Source: Geothermovivens sp964644845
Lineage (GTDB): Bacteria; Zhuqueibacterota; Zhuqueibacteria; Oleimicrobiales; Geothermoviventaceae
Direction: 5' to 3'
DNA length: 47,448 bases
NCBI GenBank assembly: GCA_964644845.1
Contig: CAZXXS010000080.1
Location: 1-47,448, forward strand
The notes under the pieces were generated by a model. It saw only the letters and a program-made list of their open reading frames with translations, was not told where the DNA came from and ran no database searches. Within the stretch, counting starts at the first letter, position 1. Every line of letters begins with the position of its first letter. The translations under genes were made by a program, and so were the position numbers. This document shows positions 8,261 to 16,971 of this stretch, in pieces.

Positions 8261-10489
8261 TCATTGTGGCACGGATCCGTTCCCCGTCCCTTCTTCCGCC
8301 CGAATGAACCCGTTCTTCACCCAGAAATCCACGATGAGCCGACTCAAGTGACGTCGCCGCCTGCCGATTCCGTGCCGTTCTTCCGGGTAGAGCATCAAAT
8401 TGAATTGCTTGCCCAGCAGTTCAAGCTTGTCCACAAGCTGCAGCGTGTTTTGCATGTGTACGTTGTCGTCAGTGGTCCCGTGAACAATCAGCAGTTTGCC
8501 GCGCAAGCTGTCTGCGTGGGTAAGCACAGAACCGTACTCGTAGCCTTTCGGGTTTTGGGCAGGCGTGTCCATGTAGCGCTCGGTGTACACCGTGTCGTAA
8601 AGCCGCCAATCCGTCACCGGATAAAGTGAAACACCGTGGGTAAAGATCGACGCATCAACGGTCAAAGCCATCAGCGTAGCGTAACCACCGTAGCTGCCGC
8701 CGGTGATGGCCACGTGGGTTGTGTCGACGAAGGGTTTCTTCAACACCCACTTCATGGCCTCGCGCCAATCGTGCATTTCCCATTTGCCAAGATTCCTGTA
8801 CATCTCGGCCACGCCTTTTTTGCCGAAATGTCCCGATCCTCGATGGTCGATGCTGAGTACGATTGCCCCCTGCTGCGCCAGGTAGAACCCAGACAGTCCC
8901 CAAGGAAAGGCGTTGCGAACCGTACCCATGCCCGGACCGCCGTAGATGGACAAGATGACCGGGTAACGCCTGCCGGGGTCAAAACCAGGAGGAAGAATCC
9001 AGCGGGCAGGCAACCGGTAACCATCGGAAATCGGAATCCGAAACAGTTCCGTTTTGCCGAGTGCGTACTCGTCCATTTCTGGCTTCTTGCTGTCCCCAAG
9101 CACACGCAGCACAGAACCGTCTGCTCTGCGAAGCAGCATCTTCCTGGGAGTCGTGATGTTGCTGTACGTGTCGATGAAATACGAACCACCGGGCGAGATC
9201 CGTACCGAATGCGTTCCCGGTTCCTGCGTCAACTGCTCCAGTTTACCCCCGGACAACTTCACGCGAAACAGCTCGGTGTTCCAGGATTCCCCCTTGTCCG
9301 CCGTGAAGTAAACGTACCCGTTCTTTTCGTCGACCAGCGACACGGAACGAACTTGCCAATTCCCTTTTGTCAAACGTTTGCGGAGTTTACCGTCCATGCC
9401 GTACAGGTAGAGGTGTTTCCAGCCGTCAACGTCGGAGTGGACCAAAAAACCGGAACCGTCTTCAAGGAAATGGAGATCCGTGAGAAAGTCCACCCACGTG
9501 TCCTGGTGTTCGTGGTACAACTGTTCTTTCTTCCCCGTTTCGGGATCAACGGTGTAAATGATAAGATCGGTTTGGTCTCGATTCATCCACTGTACGGTCA
9601 ATTTGTTGCCGTCGGGAGTCCAGAAAGGCCAGGCCAGGTACGCATCCGCGTTTTCGTCGAAATCGGCCCACACAACTTTTCCGCCCTCAGCAGCAACGAT
9701 TCCAAGTCGCACCCTCGGATTTGGATCACCCGCTTTTGGGTACCGCTCCCACTCCAGTTCGCCGTGGACACCCCCAGCGTGGAAGATTGGAAAACGTGGC
9801 ACAGGGGAGTCGTCGAATCGGAGAAAAGCCAAGCGTTTACCGTCTGGTGACCACCAAAAAGCGCGGTAACGTGACGAGCGGCCCAAGATTTCCTCGTAGT
9901 AGACCCACGAAGCCCAACCGTTGTAGATGACGTCGGACCCATCATTCGTCAGCTGGTACTCGAGTCCAGTCTCGAGATCGATCGTGAACAAATTGTGGTC
10001 GCGGGTAAAGGCTACGAAATGGCCGTCCGGTGAAAGGGTCGGGTTCTTCTCCACACCCGGATTGGCGGTCAAACGCCGGAATTTCTTGCTCACCGTGTTC
10101 AACGAGTACAAATCGTGGTCGCGGCTGAAAATGAGCACGTGGTAGTCCTTGGTGTGGGCACTTGGGTGGAGGATGCTGAACCGCCGCGGCACCTCCGGCC
10201 GAAAATCCTCCGGATTCAGGTACCGCGTTGCCTGACCGCTCTCGGCGTCCACCAGGTAGAGTTTCTGAACTTTGTCCGAGGAATCCGTGCGCAGTTCGTA
10301 GTAGTGGCCGTCGTCTGCCCAGCCCAACACTGCTGGCAGTGCTTTTGTCAGTCTGGGTTCAGCGTACTCAAAGGCCTGTGCGTACGTGAGCCGTTTCGTC
10401 CCCGCGGCCTGAACGGCGTCACGGGCCGACAGCGTCAAAAGGACCAGCAACCCAGAGAAAACCAGGGTAAGGTTCGCTGCGCGTTTCAT
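8261..10489 (-). CDS. S9B prolyl oligopeptidase-family dipeptidyl peptidase IV
   Basis: The 742-residue product should release X-Pro or X-Ala dipeptides from peptide N termini in the periplasm or at the cell surface. Residues 1-28 form a signal peptide. The propeller half contains the double-glutamate element (E199-E200 in VYYEEILGR) that in DPP IV binds the substrate amino terminus. The C-terminal alpha/beta-hydrolase carries Ser599 in GGSYGGYAT, Asp674 in HGTTDDNVH and His706 in YPEERHGIG. The motif is GGSYGG rather than the more common GWSYGG, a mild variant. GGGGAGGATCTC precedes the ATG. It lies 47 bases downstream of a symporter gene on the same strand, and the two probably form a peptide-scavenging operon. 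Confidence 0.93.
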   Translation of the reverse strand: MKRAANLTLVFSGLLVLLTLSARDAVQAAGTKRLTYAQAFEYAEPRLTKALPAVLGWADDGHYYELRTDSSDKVQKLYLVDAESGQATRYLNPEDFRPEVPRRFSILHPSAHTKDYHVLIFSRDHDLYSLNTVSKKFRRLTANPGVEKNPTLSPDGHFVAFTRDHNLFTIDLETGLEYQLTNDGSDVIYNGWASWVYYEEILGRSSRYRAFWWSPDGKRLAFLRFDDSPVPRFPIFHAGGVHGELEWERYPKAGDPNPRVRLGIVAAEGGKVVWADFDENADAYLAWPFWTPDGNKLTVQWMNRDQTDLIIYTVDPETGKKEQLYHEHQDTWVDFLTDLHFLEDGSGFLVHSDVDGWKHLYLYGMDGKLRKRLTKGNWQVRSVSLVDEKNGYVYFTADKGESWNTELFRVKLSGGKLEQLTQEPGTHSVRISPGGSYFIDTYSNITTPRKMLLRRADGSVLRVLGDSKKPEMDEYALGKTELFRIPISDGYRLPARWILPPGFDPGRRYPVILSIYGGPGMGTVRNAFPWGLSGFYLAQQGAIVLSIDHRGSGHFGKKGVAEMYRNLGKWEMHDWREAMKWVLKKPFVDTTHVAITGGSYGGYATLMALTVDASIFTHGVSLYPVTDWRLYDTVYTERYMDTPAQNPKGYEYGSVLTHADSLRGKLLIVHGTTDDNVHMQNTLQLVDKLELLGKQFNLMLYPEERHGIGRRRRHLSRLIVDFWVKNGFIRAEEGTGNGSVPQ

Positions 10490-10536
10490 GAGATCCTCCC
10501 CGGAGAGAAAATACCCATTCCGTCGAGTTGAAACCG

Positions 10537-11835
10537 CTAAACCGATGCGTCGTTGACTTTATGCCCACTGCCCCCTGTGCTTTGTGAAGAATTCAGATTC
10601 GCTTTTTCAGAGGGTGGAGTACCGATGCCTTCCAGGCTTTCACCTTCCAGCCGGGCCACAATCACCGAGCCACAGCTGTCGCTGAGCACGTTTACGGTCG
10701 TGCGGAACATGTCCAGCACGCGATCCACTGCCAAAATGATGGCTACACCCTCCAGAGGAAGACCGACAGCTTTCAAGATGATGGACATCATCACAAGGCC
10801 ACTCATGGGCACGCTGGCTGCTCCAATTGAGGCCAAAAGGGCAGTGAAAACGATGGTGAGTTGTGCCCCAAACGTCAGGTGAAAACCGTAAGCCTGGGCA
10901 ATGAAAATCGTCGCCACACACTCGTAAAGTGCCGTGCCATCCATGTTTACCGTGGCACCAATCGGGAGAACAAAGCTGGCAATCTTTTTGGACACGCGAG
11001 AGTTTCCGGTGACAGCCTGCATCGTAAGCGGCAAGGTTACCATCGTGGAGCAAGTGGAAAAAGCTGTCAAGAGCGCAGACGGCATGCCCTTGTAGTGCTT
11101 GTAAGGGTTTACCCGTCCCACAAGGGCGACCAGCAGCGGCAAGTTCACGAAAGCGTGGATCGCAAGTCCGAGCAACACGACCAGAAAGTAAAACCCCAGC
11201 GACCGGAACGCCTCAAAGCCAGTGCGCGCCACGATTCGAGCAATGATGCCGAACACACCGAGAGGTGCACTCCAAACCACAAACTGTGTGAGCTTCAGCA
11301 TGGCATCGAAGCTGGCCTGAAAGAACTCGGTGAGTTGTAGCCGCTGCTTGTCCGCCAGGCGCGTAACGAAGTAACCAAACAAAATCGAGAAGAAAATCAC
11401 CGGCAGAACATCGCCTCGGGCCAGGGACTCAAAAGGATTCTCAGGGATCATTCGAAGGATGAATGCGCTCGCTCCCTGCTCGGCTGCAGCAATCCGTTGC
11501 GGCGCTTGCTCCAGACCGATCTTGGCTCCCACTCCGGGTTTGAGCAGATTCACAAGGATCTGGCCGGTGACAATTGCCATCAGACTGCTCGCAACGTAGT
11601 AAGTGAAGGTCTTGAGCGTCAGTCTTCCCAAACCCGCTGCACTGCCGACGCTGAGAACGCCGGAGATGATGGACGTGACGATCAGCGGCATGATGGCCAT
11701 GCGAAGCAGCCTGAGGAAGATTTCGGCGAGCAAATTGGCAACTGGGAGGATGGTTTCACCAGCAAGCCACCCTGCCACGGCGCCGAGGAACAATCCAACG
11801 AAGATAAGCCTGGTCAGTGAGAACTTGCGAGTCAC
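10537..11835 (-). CDS. Dicarboxylate/amino acid:cation symporter (DAACS family)
   Basis: This inner-membrane carrier belongs to the glutamate/dicarboxylate:cation symporters (GltP/DctA/GltPh type). Recognisable segments are SIISGVLSVGSAAGLGRL, the serine-rich hairpin region near ALLTAFSTCSTMVTLPLTM, the PIGATVNMDGTAL motif of helix 7 that lines the cation site, and the substrate-binding DRVLDMFRTTVNVLSDS of helix 8. Eight transmembrane helices and two re-entrant loops fit its ~430-residue length. GTG at 11835 is preceded by GAGG with five bases between; another GTG six codons upstream (11853) is possible. It is followed by the DPP IV gene on the same strand, suggesting uptake of amino acids released from peptides. 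Whether it prefers glutamate, aspartate or C4-dicarboxylates cannot be told. Confidence 0.9.
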   Translation of the reverse strand: MTRKFSLTRLIFVGLFLGAVAGWLAGETILPVANLLAEIFLRLLRMAIMPLIVTSIISGVLSVGSAAGLGRLTLKTFTYYVASSLMAIVTGQILVNLLKPGVGAKIGLEQAPQRIAAAEQGASAFILRMIPENPFESLARGDVLPVIFFSILFGYFVTRLADKQRLQLTEFFQASFDAMLKLTQFVVWSAPLGVFGIIARIVARTGFEAFRSLGFYFLVVLLGLAIHAFVNLPLLVALVGRVNPYKHYKGMPSALLTAFSTCSTMVTLPLTMQAVTGNSRVSKKIASFVLPIGATVNMDGTALYECVATIFIAQAYGFHLTFGAQLTIVFTALLASIGAASVPMSGLVMMSIILKAVGLPLEGVAIILAVDRVLDMFRTTVNVLSDSCGSVIVARLEGESLEGIGTPPSEKANLNSSQSTGGSGHKVNDASV

Positions 11836-11853
11836 ACGCGCCTCGATTCGCAC

Positions 11854-12816
11854 TGGTCACCAGTCGCGTTTCCGGGTTAGATCCGTACCCCCCGCTGAGA
11901 GCCCTTTCGTGTTCCAGCCCCGCGGTCGCACACGGTCCGCGTCCACTGCGGGCCACACCTCGACGGCCGGGGCAACTTCGTTTTCACAGAAACCGTTCTC
12001 TCAACGGACACACAACGGGGGCTTGCTAAGGTAAGAACCTCCGCCGGAAAGTTCAAGACCTGTCTAAGGCAAAGCTGACCCACACCTTCTGCGGAACTGG
12101 CACCCGCGTCGCGGGCACGGTGTCTTTCTGAGATCCCCAGCACATCGAGTCGAGCGGTGAAGTTCTTCCCCTCTGCCCCAGCGCAGAGCGTTTTCGAACA
12201 GCCTCTCCAGCAGCAAATAGCCCGCTGGGCATTGTCCTGTTGCTGACGAACACACCCATTTCTGCACGATTCCACATCTTTGCCACGCGGCTACCGATCC
12301 CCGTGGCCTCCAGAACGACTTCGCCGTGGCGTGCAAAACACGCCGGGACCACAGATTTGGACCCATTCCCGCTCGCACGCGCTTGTGAGCTGTGGTCAGT
12401 CCTCAGGGACCAGTGTTCGGCTCTTTCCGGGCGCCTGGTCCCACCCCGCCTGCACACGAACAATTCGTACCCCAAATAAGGTGAGCCCCTTCGGCGCGGT
12501 AGCTGGGTCCACAGCAATCGCACTGTCTCCTCGTTCAAGCTTGCAAACCCTGAGGTTCCCTGGGGGGTAAAGTCCACAAAAACCACGCACGGGGCTGTTG
12601 CTTTGAGGTGTGGACAGCCGGTGTTCTTTCAGCGCACAAAGCTCACCAAGGAGGGTACAGGTAGACGTCCCCGCTACCCAACGAGCCCGCAGTGGCCGTA
12701 ACGCCGCACCGCTGAAGGAAAACAGCTCCACAGATTGGAGCGAGTCCCGTAGCCGGACCCCAGGTAGCGCCCACTGTCTGGAAATATTCCGGGGGAAAAA
12801 TCCGTGGATCCTGATC
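11854..12816. other. Long gene-free interval
   Basis: No recognisable gene lies in these ~960 bases upstream of the symporter and downstream of the PAP2 gene. Two minus-strand frames stay open for long stretches (12053-12586 and the part of 12396-12816 beyond the PAP2 gene), but neither has a good start with a ribosome-binding site or a family I recognise. The upstream region of the symporter must hold its promoter, but I found no convincing -35/-10 pair. Decayed genes are a plausible explanation. Confidence 0.4.
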
Positions 12817-13608
12817 TCAGAAAGCAATCGTGAAGCGCAACATGCCGACGGAAAGGGTGGAAACACCCTCGCTTTCCCCGGTTCTTTCGTGCAAAGCCAG
12901 GACAGCCTTCGCGCACACGACCCCTGCAGCGGCTCCCACAAGCACGTCCGTGGGAAAATGAACACCGGCCAAAACACGACCGCAGGCCGTTAGCGTCGCC
13001 ACACCGTAACCTGCCCAGGCGAGCCAGCGAGGGCCTTCAGCGGCTTCCACGAACTGACGCTGAAGCTCTGCGGCCGCGAAAGCAAGCGCTGCGTGACCCG
13101 AAAAGAAGGAGGCCCGTGAATCCGGGCTTCGAAGCAGATGTGTCGGCGCGTCGTCCCGGTACACGTAGGGCCGTGGTCGCTGCGTGAAAGCCTTGGTGAT
13201 GTACATGGTACCTGCCACCACCGACAGCGTCTCCAGCTGGAGCAAACCAAGTCGCGACAAGTCGCCCCCGGCATCCAAACCGGCTACCAACAGGTACGCA
13301 CCCAGAGGTGCAAGAACCGAGCTAACGAGTGCAACATCGCTAACGTGCCCCCAGCCAGCACAGTACGGGAAAATGAAATTGCGGTCAAAAATGAAGACCT
13401 CGGCCTCGTCGTTCAGGACCCGGTTCACCGGGGGAACCCTTTCCGCCAGGGTGTGACCGACGGCCGTGAGACTGAGGCCAGCGGCCAGTAGCGGCACGTC
13501 GCGCCGAACTGTCGTGTCCCACGGCAACCGGCCGGCATCCACAGTCTGGGGCGGGAAAATCAAAACAATCGCTACAACGGCCGGCCAAAGGAACCGGGCG
13601 CATTTCAC
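12817..13608 (-). CDS. PAP2-family membrane phosphatase
   Basis: The 263-residue product is a type 2 phosphatidic-acid phosphatase-like enzyme that dephosphorylates lipid phosphates (phosphatidate, undecaprenyl pyrophosphate or related) on the outer face of the inner membrane. All three PAP2 motifs can be seen: KAFTQRPRP (KX6RP), FFSGHAA (SGH) and RVLAGVHFPTDVLVG (RX5HX3D). A signal peptide or first membrane helix spans residues 1-25 (ending QTVDAG). The start is a GTG with GGAGG ten bases ahead. The gene lies 320 bases from the next gene upstream on the same strand and may be transcribed alone. Its exact lipid substrate is not determinable from sequence. Confidence 0.87.
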   Translation of the reverse strand: MKCARFLWPAVVAIVLIFPPQTVDAGRLPWDTTVRRDVPLLAAGLSLTAVGHTLAERVPPVNRVLNDEAEVFIFDRNFIFPYCAGWGHVSDVALVSSVLAPLGAYLLVAGLDAGGDLSRLGLLQLETLSVVAGTMYITKAFTQRPRPYVYRDDAPTHLLRSPDSRASFFSGHAALAFAAAELQRQFVEAAEGPRWLAWAGYGVATLTACGRVLAGVHFPTDVLVGAAAGVVCAKAVLALHERTGESEGVSTLSVGMLRFTIAF

Positions 13609-13928
13609 CGTGACACGTCCTCCATTCTTGGCGAGCCTCGCTCAGCCTTGTCGTTCGCTCTGTAGAGCACTCGTCCAGCCTGCCAAGTGAGCTCAGAACC
13701 TCGTGCGCACGCCGTAACACACCGGCACGGCGCAAAGAGGCTGCCCGTTTCGGCCTGACCTTGTGCCCACCGAGGCGAAGCCCCACTCCCGGTGAAACTG
13801 GCGCTCTGGTCTCCGGGTCGAACCCGAGCAGCCTCTTGTCGCGGGTTGGTCCGCTTGTGCAGCGCCGCGCTGTGAGCCCACGTGCCGTTTTCGCAGGCAA
13901 CTAAACTTCACGTCTTGTCAACGCGGCC
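13609..13928. other. Intergenic interval, possible gene remnant
   Basis: No intact gene is seen. A minus-strand frame across 13693-13911 ends in a phenylalanine-terminated stretch (YGVRTRF, then stop) reminiscent of the last strand of an outer-membrane barrel, and a second frame contains GVGLRLGGHK. Neither has a recognisable start with a ribosome-binding site, so a decayed outer-membrane gene is only a guess. Confidence 0.25.
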
Positions 13929-14630
13929 TCAATCGCAGCGCCTCTCCGTGCCCTTGAACCCGATGGCCAGGCTGAGCAGGAACCCATCGAGCGACAAATC
14001 CGGTGGGTTGCGTAGGTCTACGTCCTCGACCTTCCACACCGGCGACGTCAACCCAAGCACGTACTCAAGACGCACTCCCACCGTCACGCTGGTACGCTTC
14101 TCCTTTCCGAGTTTTGGACCAATCCAGTCAAGCTGAACCCCCAACTTGGCCAGGAACTGACCGCCCGTGATCTCGGATCCCGTACGAGGATGTCTCAGAA
14201 TTTGTGTGAAGTCCTGTTCGACGTCGAAAGGTACCAGCTTCAGTGTGTAGCCCCCTCCACCGATCCCGGCGAAAGCAACAACTTGACTTGCCCTGGCCGC
14301 TTCCAGTTTGTAACCCAGCTCGAAGAAGCCGATGCCCCCTGAGAGGGTAGCTTTGGCAATTTGTCCATTCTCCTGGTTCATGAACGCGGATCCGGATCCA
14401 CCAAATACCCAGTTGCCGCGCACACCCCATCCCCAGCCACCAAAGTTGAAGGAAGTGGACGGAAACGTTCCGTAGCCCTCGGCACGGAGACGATCGTTCA
14501 GAGACTCTACGTTCCGCGAGGAGAGGCCCAGGAAAAATCCGCCAACGCCTTCACGCACTTTCTCGGCGCCGAAACTGGAGCTCGAGACCAGAAGACCCAC
14601 AACGAGCAAGATCACAGCAAAGCGCTTCAT
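13929..14630 (-). CDS. Putative outer-membrane beta-barrel protein, unknown function
   Basis: I do not recognise the family. The 233-residue product has a clean signal peptide (residues 1-21, ending SSSFGA) and then alternating polar and aromatic/glycine strands such as GGWGWGVRGNWVFGGSG, SGGIGFFELGYKLE, VVAFAGIGGGGYTLKLV and SVTVGVRLEYVLGL, which is what a small 8-10 strand outer-membrane barrel looks like. It ends in GFKGTERRCD rather than the usual terminal phenylalanine, so a periplasmic or surface beta-sandwich is also possible. GGGAGGTGAACCACG precedes the ATG. It lies 39 bases downstream of a 39-residue reading frame and may be the last gene of the oxidoreductase/ABC-transporter operon. 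Confidence 0.7.
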   Translation of the reverse strand: MKRFAVILLVVGLLVSSSSFGAEKVREGVGGFFLGLSSRNVESLNDRLRAEGYGTFPSTSFNFGGWGWGVRGNWVFGGSGSAFMNQENGQIAKATLSGGIGFFELGYKLEAARASQVVAFAGIGGGGYTLKLVPFDVEQDFTQILRHPRTGSEITGGQFLAKLGVQLDWIGPKLGKEKRTSVTVGVRLEYVLGLTSPVWKVEDVDLRNPPDLSLDGFLLSLAIGFKGTERRCD

Positions 14631-14669
14631 CGTGGTTCACCTCCCGCGTTTTTCCCAATCCACCCACGT

Positions 14670-14789
14670 TTAGCCAAAACAGTGCATCAGCACCGCATCC
14701 ACCGAATTGTAAAGCTCCCGAATGACTTCCCGGGCATCCTGGCCCTCGTGCGTCCCCAGCGGGAACCAGGCGTGCACCGGGCTGTCCAT
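14670..14789 (-). CDS. Small 39-residue ORF or aldolase-like fragment
   Basis: An ATG directly abuts the TAA of the ABC permease (TAAATG) and opens a 39-residue frame that starts MDSPVHAWFPLGTHEG and ends VDAVLMHCFG. Third codon positions are mostly G or C, as in neighbouring genes. The stretch GQDAREVIRELY...VDAVLMH loosely resembles the start of DhnA-type class I aldolases (…VIRxxxxxGADAVL…), so it may be the N-terminal relic of such a gene, or a genuine tiny protein translated by coupling with the permease. There is only a 39-base gap to the next gene, so no longer gene can fit. Function is unknown. Confidence 0.4.
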   Translation of the reverse strand: MDSPVHAWFPLGTHEGQDAREVIRELYNSVDAVLMHCFG

Positions 14790-16052
14790 TTACCCATGCC
14801 GAAGCCAACGCAGAATCTCGGGAAGGGTTGGACGTTTGCCAGTCATCAAAATGCCAACCCGGAAAATCCGCCCGACAACCAAGATCGCGACCCAAATCGT
14901 CAGCGCCAGAAGCGCTACAGACAGGGCAATTTGCCAGAATGCAGGCGGATCCACAGCAATTCGCAGAAACATCAGAATCGGTGCAAAAAACGGGAACAGT
15001 GAAAGCGCCACGCTAACCGTTGTGTTCGGCGCGTTGATCACGTAGAACATGGCCATGAAAGGGATCACAAGTAACATCACAAGCGGAAATTGCAGCTGCT
15101 GAGCTTCGCTTTCTGAATTCACGATCGATCCCAGCGCCGCCCACAGCGTGGAGAAAAGGAGGTATCCGAGCACGAAGAACACCACAAACGCCACCAGTGT
15201 ACCCAGTGGGATGCTGCCCACAAAGCCTTCTACGCCGATCGCGCTCCCCAGCCACTGCTGTCCAAGCGTGAGGAAAACCACAATCATGATTAGCCACAGA
15301 AAGTACTGCACCAATCCCACAGCGCCGATGCCGAGGATCTTGCCAGCCATCAGCTGCGCGGGCCGGACCATTGAGAGGATCGTCTCCACAGCACGCGAAC
15401 TTTTCTCCTCGATCACGCCTCGCATCACAAAGGTACCGTAGAAAATCAGCGTCATGTAAAGCGAGAAAACCAAAAGGTACACAATCATGAACTCAGCCCC
15501 GGCACTGCGTTGCTGCACACCGGCCTTTCCGACTTTGAAGGTCTTCAAATCCAACCCACGAGTTAGCTGCCGCACAAGCATGGGGTCAAAACCGCTGTCC
15601 ACAAGTCGGACTTCGACAACGGCCTCCGAGACTCGCGTCCGCAGAGCTCGATTGAGCTCAAAGTTGCTCACATTCTTCGCGTACAATTCCAGGCTGACGT
15701 TCTCCGGTTTTGTGGCATTTGCGGGAACAAATAAGACAGCCTCGATCTCGCCCCGACTGATTCGCTTGGAAAAGCGGTTCTTCAGCACAGGCAGCTGAGC
15801 TGAATCGGCCGTTACCACCTGGATTTTCAACTTGGAATCTGAGGCGTCCGCCTGAAGAACCTGACCCAATCGCCTTGTCAGGTCGACTACCACCACGTTG
15901 TTCCTCTTGCCAGCGCTGACGTGCATCAGGAGCGCAGGAACGAAACTCAACCCAACCAAAAGCACAGGCAACGCAAGTGTTCCGATCCAGAACCCCTTCC
16001 CACGAACACGCTGCAGGAATTCTTTCCGAATGAGGGCGAGGGTCTTACTCAT
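14790..16052 (-). CDS. ABC-2 type transporter permease (NatB-like)
   Basis: The 420-residue product is the membrane component of an ABC exporter. It has one N-terminal helix (FWIGTLALPVLLVGLSFVPALL), a large extracytoplasmic domain (about residues 40-170), and a C-terminal block of five or more helices including MTLIFYGTFVMRGVIEEKSSRAVETILS, the conserved ABC-2 motif preceding the transmembrane core. This layout matches NatB/YhaP-type permeases, some of which export sodium, others antibiotics or peptides. Its ATG overlaps the TGA of the ATPase gene by four bases (ATGA), and GGAGG lies seven bases upstream inside that gene, so the two proteins are translationally coupled. Substrate unknown. 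Confidence 0.88.
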   Translation of the reverse strand: MSKTLALIRKEFLQRVRGKGFWIGTLALPVLLVGLSFVPALLMHVSAGKRNNVVVVDLTRRLGQVLQADASDSKLKIQVVTADSAQLPVLKNRFSKRISRGEIEAVLFVPANATKPENVSLELYAKNVSNFELNRALRTRVSEAVVEVRLVDSGFDPMLVRQLTRGLDLKTFKVGKAGVQQRSAGAEFMIVYLLVFSLYMTLIFYGTFVMRGVIEEKSSRAVETILSMVRPAQLMAGKILGIGAVGLVQYFLWLIMIVVFLTLGQQWLGSAIGVEGFVGSIPLGTLVAFVVFFVLGYLLFSTLWAALGSIVNSESEAQQLQFPLVMLLVIPFMAMFYVINAPNTTVSVALSLFPFFAPILMFLRIAVDPPAFWQIALSVALLALTIWVAILVVGRIFRVGILMTGKRPTLPEILRWLRHG

Positions 16053-16966
16053 GCTGGCACCTCCCGCCGTGCCTCGCCTTTCACCACCTGAATGAAGATG
16101 TCGTGCAGGCTGGGTTCTTTCACCTCAAACCGTCGCACCTCAACCTCTCGGACCGCTCTTTGAAGGAGAACCTGCGGACTCACCCCTTCGGCGGGCCGAA
16201 TTTCAACGTAGTGACCGTAGTCGTCGTAGTGGGCCACCAGCGAAGTGTCGTACAGGAAATCTGGCTGACCGTCGTAGGCCAGCAGCACATTGCGCGCGCC
16301 AAACCGTTTCTTCACCTCAGCCACCGGGCCCCGCAACACAGCTTTGCCCTCGTTGATCAGACAGATCTCGTCGCACAGCTTCTCAACCTGCTCCATCAAG
16401 TGCGTGGAGAAAACGATCGTGGCCCCTCGCCTCTTTTCTCCCAGAATAACTTCCTTCACTTCCGTGCTGCTGATCGGGTCGAGACCACTGAACGGCTCGT
16501 CAAGAATGATCACATCCGGCTGGTGCAGAACAGTGCCGATGAACATGACTTTTTGCTGCATGCCGCGAGACAGTTGCTCCACCTTGTTCTCAGCCCAGTC
16601 CTGCAGACCAAAGCGACTCAGCCATTCGCCAGCGCGACTTCGCGCTTCCTGTCGCGGCAAGCCCTTCAGTACACCGAACAGTTCGAGCAATTCGACAACT
16701 TTCATCTTCGGGTACAGCCCGCGTTCCTCCGGCAGGTAGCCCACACGATCGAGAACCTCTCCTGAATTTGGCTGCCCCAGCACACGAATTGCCCCGTGGT
16801 CCGGTGCGATGATGTCCATCACCATTCGAATCGTTGTGGTCTTGCCAGCCCCGTTTGGGCCCAGGAGTCCGAAAATGCAACCGCGCGGCACAAGCAGGTC
16901 CAGACCCGCAACGGCTGTGGTTTCTCCAAATGATTTCCAGACGTCGACCAGCTCGATGGCATTCAT
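16049..16966 (-). CDS. ABC transporter ATP-binding protein (NatA-like)
   Basis: The 305-residue ATPase would power the adjacent permease. Walker A is GLLGPNGAGKTTT, the signature is LSRGMQQKV, and Walker B with the following loop is VIILDEPFSGLD; the H-loop is in STHLMEQ. After the nucleotide-binding domain there is a ~90-residue C-terminal domain of the kind found in NatA and YhaQ-type ATPases (DUF4162-like). GGAGG sits nine bases before the ATG, and the gene starts five bases after the stop of the oxidoreductase gene. The trio is clearly one transcription unit. Substrate class cannot be deduced. Confidence 0.92.
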   Translation of the reverse strand: MNAIELVDVWKSFGETTAVAGLDLLVPRGCIFGLLGPNGAGKTTTIRMVMDIIAPDHGAIRVLGQPNSGEVLDRVGYLPEERGLYPKMKVVELLELFGVLKGLPRQEARSRAGEWLSRFGLQDWAENKVEQLSRGMQQKVMFIGTVLHQPDVIILDEPFSGLDPISSTEVKEVILGEKRRGATIVFSTHLMEQVEKLCDEICLINEGKAVLRGPVAEVKKRFGARNVLLAYDGQPDFLYDTSLVAHYDDYGHYVEIRPAEGVSPQVLLQRAVREVEVRRFEVKEPSLHDIFIQVVKGEARREVPA

Positions 16967-16971
16967 TCAGG

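Noticed and set aside
12053..12586. A 177-codon minus-strand frame upstream of the symporter
   Set aside because: Starts at a GTG without a ribosome-binding site, no recognisable motif, and third-position composition not distinct from the surrounding DNA. A gene relic cannot be excluded.
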